From: Deinococcus aquatilis DSM 23025
GTDB lineage: Bacteria > Deinococcota > Deinococci > Deinococcales > Deinococcaceae
Assembly: GCF_000378445.1 (NCBI RefSeq)
Contig: NZ_KB899712.1
Span: 1-64,000 of the forward strand
Reading direction: 5' to 3'
DNA length: 64,000 nucleotides
The translations under genes were made by a program, and so were the position numbers. Positions within the stretch are counted from its first letter, which is position 1. The number at the start of each line of letters is the position of its first letter. This document shows, piece after piece, positions 63,147 through 64,000 of the stretch. The notes under the pieces were generated by a model. The model searched no databases. It was given only the letters and a program-made list of their open reading frames with translations, and was not told the DNA's origin.

Positions 63147-64000
63147 TGGATGCCTTTGGGAGTGAGTCGGGCAATGATCAGGCGGGCCACGTAGTTCACG
63201 ATCACGCTCAGGAAGAACAGGCTGAGGCCGAGGGCCACCACGCTGGAGCGGTGAATGGTTTCCTGCGCGTCTCCGAACTGGTTGGCGATCACCGAGGCCA
63301 TCGTGCTGGCGTTGCCCCACAGGCTCTTCAGAATCTCCTGACTGTCTCCGATGACCATTGCCACGGCCAGGGTTTCACCCAGAGCGCGGCCCAGGGCCAG
63401 GATCACGCCGCCCAGGATTCCGGCGCGGGCATAGGGCAAGATGGCGCGGCTGATGACTTCCCATTTGGTCGCGCCGAGGGCGTACATGGCCTCGCGCTGG
63501 TCGGCAGGCACGAGCCGGATCACGTCGCGGGCCACCGACGCCGTATAGGGCAAGATCATGACGGTCAGAATGATGATGGCGAGGGCCAGTCCGCGTCCGC
63601 CCGCACCGCTGGGCACGAAAAAGCACTGCAGGTTGGTCTGTTGACTGGCCCACAGTTCGTTGCAGCGCGTGATGGTGCCGACATTATCGGGATTCAGAAA
63701 GAAGGCGGTCTGCCATTTTCCCAGAATCGGCGCGATGACGAACAAGGCCCACAGTCCGTAGACCACGCTGGGCACGGCGGCCAGCAGTTCTATAAGGTAA
63801 CCCACCGGGTTCGCCAACCATTTGGGTGCGTACTCGGCCACAAACAGCGCACTTGCCACCGCCAACGGCACGCTGATCAGCAGGGCCACGAGGCTGGTCA
63901 GCAGGGTGCCCATGATCATGGTGGCCGCGCCGTACGTGCCCGCCACCGGGTTCCAGGTGCGCTCGGTAAAGAACCGGAAGCCGAAGCGTTGCAGTGCGGG
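63143..64000 (-). CDS. pstC: Phosphate ABC transporter permease PstC (partial, N terminus outside)
   Basis: 285 residues are visible; the frame is open to the window edge. Membrane helices include [30 protein letters not shown] and [28 protein letters not shown]. The loop [55 protein letters not shown] is the PstC permease motif. Downstream pstA overlaps it by 4 bp. Confidence 0.95.
   Translation of the reverse strand, partial: PALQRFGFRFFTERTWNPVAGTYGAATMIMGTLLTSLVALLISVPLAVASALFVAEYAPKWLANPVGYLIELLAAVPSVVYGLWALFVIAPILGKWQTAFFLNPDNVGTITRCNELWASQQTNLQCFFVPSGAGGRGLALAIIILTVMILPYTASVARDVIRLVPADQREAMYALGATKWEVISRAILPYARAGILGGVILALGRALGETLAVAMVIGDSQEILKSLWGNASTMASVIANQFGDAQETIHRSSVVALGLSLFFLSVIVNYVARLIIARLTPKGIQ

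Overview
The window is about 64 kb of GC-rich, densely coding bacterial chromosome that reads like a member of the genus Deinococcus. The reasons are: genes packed in short operons; an outer-membrane biogenesis set (a giant TamB-like protein, paired OmpH/Skp chaperones, a small beta-barrel); an EF-Tu/TamB neighbourhood; and a very large share of genes whose start codon sits only 6-9 nt after a TANNNT -10 box, the leaderless mRNA arrangement reported as common in Deinococcus. No phage, IS element, CRISPR array or plasmid function was found. Accessory signal lies mainly in intergenic repeats and in a few odd proteins.

Layout. 1-1051: 3' end of tuf and an acylphosphatase. 1267-12450: one 3727-residue TamB/DUF490-type protein with an internal 361-residue tandem duplication. 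12618-19549: esterase, secreted C39 peptidase, an ABC-F ATPase with an unusual C-terminal extension, TrhO-type rhodanese and Hsp20. 19781-23172: the pyr operon (PyrR-binding leader, leader peptide with an attenuator inside it, pyrR, pyrB, an AT-rich orphan gene, pyrC). 23472-26332: hisZ-hisG and a kinase-like protein. 26653-30558: a MalY-type PLP enzyme diverging from mtnN-lrgA-lrgB, then an SDR. 30837-33624: feoABC. 33721-38256: phosphoesterase, tRNA-Pro, recX diverging from rpsT, a secreted protein, GNAT, and ybaB-recR. 38418-41702: thiolase, YciI, 3-hydroxyacyl-CoA dehydrogenase, and an AhpD-like protein that shares an operator with the thiolase. 41750-49834: MazG-like, ffh, tRNA-Lys, CBS-ACT, two OmpH genes, a second CMD protein, a beta-barrel, a YkgJ cysteine-cluster protein, an HD protein and a kinase. 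50191-54218: etfBA, a phospholipase A2 lipoprotein, upp and a TetR regulator. 54346-58611: a BtuF-like protein, cytochrome c, a GATase-like/truncated-haemoglobin fusion and SppA. 58689-64000: PepF, then phoU, pstB, pstA and partial pstC.

Working together. Pyrimidine supply is covered by pyrRBC plus upp. Acyl-CoA turnover is covered by thiolase, 3-hydroxyacyl-CoA dehydrogenase and ETF; a 14-bp palindrome (CTAACGCCCGTTAG) links the thiolase promoter to that of the AhpD-like gene. Phosphate uptake is pst-phoU and ferrous iron uptake is feoABC.

Most unusual content: (1) tracts of degenerate 7-bp repeats placed just after stop codons, several folded back as palindromes; (2) a roughly 105-bp dispersed palindromic repeat in three full-span copies (one with an internal deletion) plus two fragments; (3) a shared operator-promoter module; (4) a fusion of a cysteine-less GATase-like domain to a group III truncated haemoglobin; (5) a coupled transcription-translation attenuator ahead of pyrR; (6) the AT-rich orphan inside the pyr operon. 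I found no clear complete novel multi-gene system.
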